In this document: positions 61,472 through 64,000 of the stretch, one piece after another | How the letters are laid out: every line of letters starts with the position of its first letter | Numbering within the stretch: the first letter of the stretch is position 1 | Source: Ceratopteris richardii | Taxonomy: Eukaryota; Streptophyta; Polypodiopsida; Polypodiales; Pteridaceae | Length of the DNA: 64,000 nucleotides | Assembly (NCBI GenBank): GCA_020310875.1 | Contig: CM035407.1 | Coordinates: 85,577,342-85,641,341 of the forward strand | Direction: 5' to 3' | The notes under the pieces: model-generated | What the model was told of the DNA's origin: nothing | The model's database searches: none | The model's input: only the letters and a program-made list of their open reading frames with translations | Made by a program: the position numbers and the translations under genes

Positions 61472-64000
61472 CTATCCGAAAATAGAAGAAGGACGTGCCG
61501 AATGCTTGGCCTTGTAATGTGGCCCTATCATGCATACTTTGGATCTTGGCAACTCCTCATGTGTGCAATTGGAAGTAGTGGCCCGATGTATGCAGCTTGT
61601 CTTGTCTTTCGGCCTCCAAATTTGCTTCACATGGGTGCGACGTACTGTATTCTCCACCTTCTTGATGAATGCTGTTCGTTTTCGGTTGTATGTCTTCTGA
61701 TTCTGTTTTGGGAATCTCAAGTCGGTTTGTATTGCATTTGGAGATTCCTTCTTCCTCCAATATGTCCTCTTTCTCTTTTGATGTGTCTGTTGACCCTGTT
61801 GAGTATGATAGCTCTTCGGAGGATGTTCCTTGTGTGGGATGGTTGTCCTTGGAGTACTTGACTTTGGGATCCATATTTTGGTTCGATCAGGTTGTGCAGT
61901 TATCAGCTTCTTTGGGATCCATATGCTCTTGAGTCGTGGTTGCTGATAGTGTCCGAAATTCTTTGTCTTCTTATACAAGTGCTCATGCTGCTGTCGAAGA
62001 CTTTTCTGTTGCTGAAGATAGGCCTTCTTTTGGTCCTTTCTTATCCAAGCTCGTGTAGAATGTGGAATGGGGTACACTTTCACGGTTGTAGACTTCACGT
62101 CTTGTAGAGGAATATTTTTTCTTGGGCTTTGTGGTTCTCTGTGCTTGATTTCATGTTCTTGTGCACTCTTGTGACTCTCTAAACTCAAGGATGGAGTGCA
62201 CACAGGACTCACAGTATTTTCACATGAAGTACTTGACGATGGGGTGCCTATATTGCTAGGGAACATACAATCATGACTTTGTTCATTAGGATGAACTTCT
62301 GGCTCTATAATAGCAGCTTTGGGTGGTCGTTCGTCTAGCAAACTAAATACTTCACGAGTTCCTATTCTGGCCGAGATGTATCCTAAAGCCAATTGAATGG
62401 TTACCTCATATTCGTAGATCCAATCTTGTCCTAACACCACATCTTCAAGCAAATCTTGGTCCTGACATACCAAGAGTCTCTGCTCCATTGTGTTGTTCCC
62501 CATATGTAAAGGTAAAGTGATCTCACCTATGCATTGAGTAACTTTTCCTCCTATTCCAATTAGCTGTGCCTTTGATGGGCGTAACTCCTCTTTAAGCCTC
62601 TGAGACAAGGAAGATCTAATGCAGCTTATTGCCGCTCCTGTGTCTATAAGAGCATCCACTAAGTGGTACTCTTTTCGTCCTGCTCCCAGATTCAAACAAG
62701 GCTGTCTTCTTTGTTGTCCGGAGTTCTCAGTGGCTCTAAAATTAGCCATAGGAATGAGCTCTTCTCCTACGCGATATCTCTCGTCTCTTTCCCTCATCCA
62801 CTCTTTCCGTTTTCTGATACGTTCTAGGGCTTCCTGTCTAGCTTCTTCTCGTATGCGTTCTTCTTCCTTTTTCCTACTCTGAGCTCCTAAGAGTCGTGCT
62901 AACATTTGATCAGTCAATGGCTCCATGAATCTTTTCACTCTGCAACCACTGATGTAGTTGGGAAGAATTTTTCCGTCTAGTGTGGCGAGATTGACTGCTC
63001 CACTAGTGGAGATTCGATTTATGATCATAGGTCCATATCCACGTTTTTGAAGCTTCTTTGCATGCTGTTTGAGGGTGTATACTAAGACTAAATCGCCTTC
63101 TTTTAGTCCCTTGTCTTTTATATGTGCATCATAATATGCCTTTTGTCTCCGTTTAGCGGCATAGATGCCTGCTACCGCTTGCAATCTTGTCTCGTGTAGC
63201 TTTTCAATCTGATCTAATTGCTGAGATAATTCGTGACCGTTCCACTCATACTGCTGGGCCACTCTCAATGTAGGTACTAAGAAATCAATTGGCCAAATTG
63301 CATTTTGCCCATACACTAAATTGAAAGGTGTAGTTCCAATAGCCGTTTTATAAGCCACTCGGAAGGCCCAAATTGCGTGATGCAATTGTTTGTCCCAATC
63401 TGACCTTCCATTATTGACAATCTTTGTCAATATAGTACAAAGTACTTTGTTGGAACTTTCAGCCTGTCCGTTGGCTTGAGGATGGTATGGGGCTGATTTT
63501 TTATGAATCACTAAGAATTCATTCATTAGCGATTCAATGACTTCGTTTAAGAAATGCGTTCCTCGATCACTTACTATCTCAATCGGTAGTCCAAAGCGTG
63601 TGAATATGTGCTCAAAGAGAAATTTTGCTGTAGTTTGAGCATCATTCTTTCTAGTGGCTTTTGCTTCTACCCACTTAGTCAAGTAATCAGTGGCTACTAT
63701 GATGTATTCCGCATGTGATCCTTTCGCAGGTGGATTGATAGGTCCTATGAAGTCAATTCCCCATTTGGTAAATGCTCTCGCACAAACCATGGGTCTTAAC
63801 GGCATGTCATCTCTTCTAATAGGATATTTTGCTCTCTGACATGTTTCACAGCTTCTCACGTATGTCTCTGCGTCCATATGTAGAGTTGGCCACCACAGGC
63901 CTGTAAAGAGAATCATCTTGACCGTTCTATCTGCTGAGAAATGTCCTCCCGCAGCTCCTGCGTGTGCCATTTCTAATACTGAGAGATATTCATTCTCATG
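61472..64000 (-). CDS. Gypsy-4 pol C-terminal part: zinc module, integrase, second retropepsin-like domain, tail
   Basis: The frame is open to the right edge (HENEYLSVLEMAHAG precedes the Met at 63970), so the 5' end is outside. In order: H2C2 module (AHAGAAGGH, CETCQRA); integrase core with KWGIDFIGP, SDRG and QAES, a full DD35E set; C-terminal integrase part KDKGLKEGDLVLVY; GPY/F-like GYGPMIINR; charged helix; second retropepsin-like domain with ALIDTGAAIS (DTGA at 62633-62644), IGIGG and VVLGQDWIYEY near 62417-62440; and a basic tail with TRAWIRK, KSIWIPKK, TKIWIPK and KQIWRPK. It acts in integration; the second protease may cut the polyprotein or be regulatory. All expected residues are present. 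The stop at 61472 is followed by ORF3. Confidence 0.92.
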   Translation of the reverse strand, partial: HENEYLSVLEMAHAGAAGGHFSADRTVKMILFTGLWWPTLHMDAETYVRSCETCQRAKYPIRRDDMPLRPMVCARAFTKWGIDFIGPINPPAKGSHAEYIIVATDYLTKWVEAKATRKNDAQTTAKFLFEHIFTRFGLPIEIVSDRGTHFLNEVIESLMNEFLVIHKKSAPYHPQANGQAESSNKVLCTILTKIVNNGRSDWDKQLHHAIWAFRVAYKTAIGTTPFNLVYGQNAIWPIDFLVPTLRVAQQYEWNGHELSQQLDQIEKLHETRLQAVAGIYAAKRRQKAYYDAHIKDKGLKEGDLVLVYTLKQHAKKLQKRGYGPMIINRISTSGAVNLATLDGKILPNYISGCRVKRFMEPLTDQMLARLLGAQSRKKEEERIREEARQEALERIRKRKEWMRERDERYRVGEELIPMANFRATENSGQQRRQPCLNLGAGRKEYHLVDALIDTGAAISCIRSSLSQRLKEELRPSKAQLIGIGGKVTQCIGEITLPLHMGNNTMEQRLLVCQDQDLLEDVVLGQDWIYEYEVTIQLALGYISARIGTREVFSLLDERPPKAAIIEPEVHPNEQSHDCMFPSNIGTPSSSTSCENTVSPVCTPSLSLESHKSAQEHEIKHREPQSPRKNIPLQDVKSTTVKVYPIPHSTRAWIRKDQKKAYLQQQKSLRQQHEHLYKKTKNFGHYQQPRLKSIWIPKKLITAQPDRTKIWIPKSSTPRTTIPHKEHPPKSYHTQQGQQTHQKRKRTYWRKKESPNAIQTDLRFPKQNQKTYNRKRTAFIKKVENTVRRTHVKQIWRPKDKTSCIHRATTSNCTHEELPRSKVCMIGPHYKAKHSARPSSIFG

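Larger units (their letters stand above)
56325..64000 (-). mobile_element. Gypsy-4: Ty3/gypsy element with post-pol ORF3, 3' part, runs off right edge
   Basis: On the minus strand it runs pol C-terminal half (64000-61472), a 262-bp spacer, ORF3 (61209-57610), a purine tract and the 3' LTR. Its LTR termini (TGTTG start, GGTACA end) follow the Gypsy-1 and Gypsy-2 pattern but the LTR body differs. It is inserted in Gypsy-6 gag. No break is visible in pol or ORF3, so this copy may be intact. Confidence 0.9.

Overview
This window is plant nuclear heterochromatin made almost wholly of nested LTR retrotransposons. I found no host protein gene, no rRNA or tRNA gene and no CRISPR array. Evidence for a land plant: Ty3/gypsy elements with a primer site matching the 3' end of plant tRNA-Asp, Ty1/copia elements with tRNA-iMet primer sites and UBN2-type gag, and many nonsense codons of the C-to-T kind expected from cytosine methylation. 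The clade cannot be fixed from the sequence. The gypsy copies do not look like typical angiosperm chromoviruses (no chromodomain), and a fern, lycophyte or bryophyte is possible.

Layout from left to right. 1-9789: Gypsy-1 (minus), an open gag-pol frame of at least 2,412 codons running off the left edge, with leader, tandem array, primer site and 5' LTR. 9790-12841 and 26006 to about 27880: Copia-A (minus), an old element split by Gypsy-1 and by Gypsy-2. 12842-26005: Gypsy-2 (minus), complete from LTR to LTR but with a broken pol. About 27880-28196: a copia LTR scrap. 28197-30797: Gypsy-3, a decayed gag (minus). 30798-35600: the 3' half of an element coding a large coiled-coil ORF, with its 3' LTR (plus). 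35755-37900: Gypsy-5, a decayed pol tail (plus). About 37903-39328: Copia-C 3' end (minus). 39329-41843 and 54239-56324: Gypsy-6 (minus, decayed), split by Copia-D (41844-54238, plus), which is split by Copia-B (45809-53046, plus), whose gag is split by a solo LTR (46939-47769). Three of these nestings carry visible 5-bp target duplications. 56325-64000: Gypsy-4 (minus), with 3' LTR, a 1,199-residue post-pol ORF and the end of pol, running off the right edge.

The gypsy family has an unusual polyprotein plan. Pieced together from the copies, it is: N-terminal domain of unknown function, gag capsid, four CCHC knuckles (one degenerate) in two pairs, retropepsin 1 (Athila/Tat-like ILGR motif), RT, RNase H, two tandem integrase-type H2C2 zinc modules with identical spacing, DD35E integrase, a GPY/F-like module, a second retropepsin-like domain (DS/TGA plus LGQDW) after integrase, and a basic tail with about four IW(V/I)PK motifs. 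In Gypsy-4 a separate coiled-coil ORF follows. The second protease, the doubled zinc module and the coiled-coil ORF are the best candidates for undescribed biology. Other notable points are leader satellite arrays sharing a palindromic TCGCGA core, and a 574-bp inversion that distinguishes the two LTRs of one Copia-B insertion.
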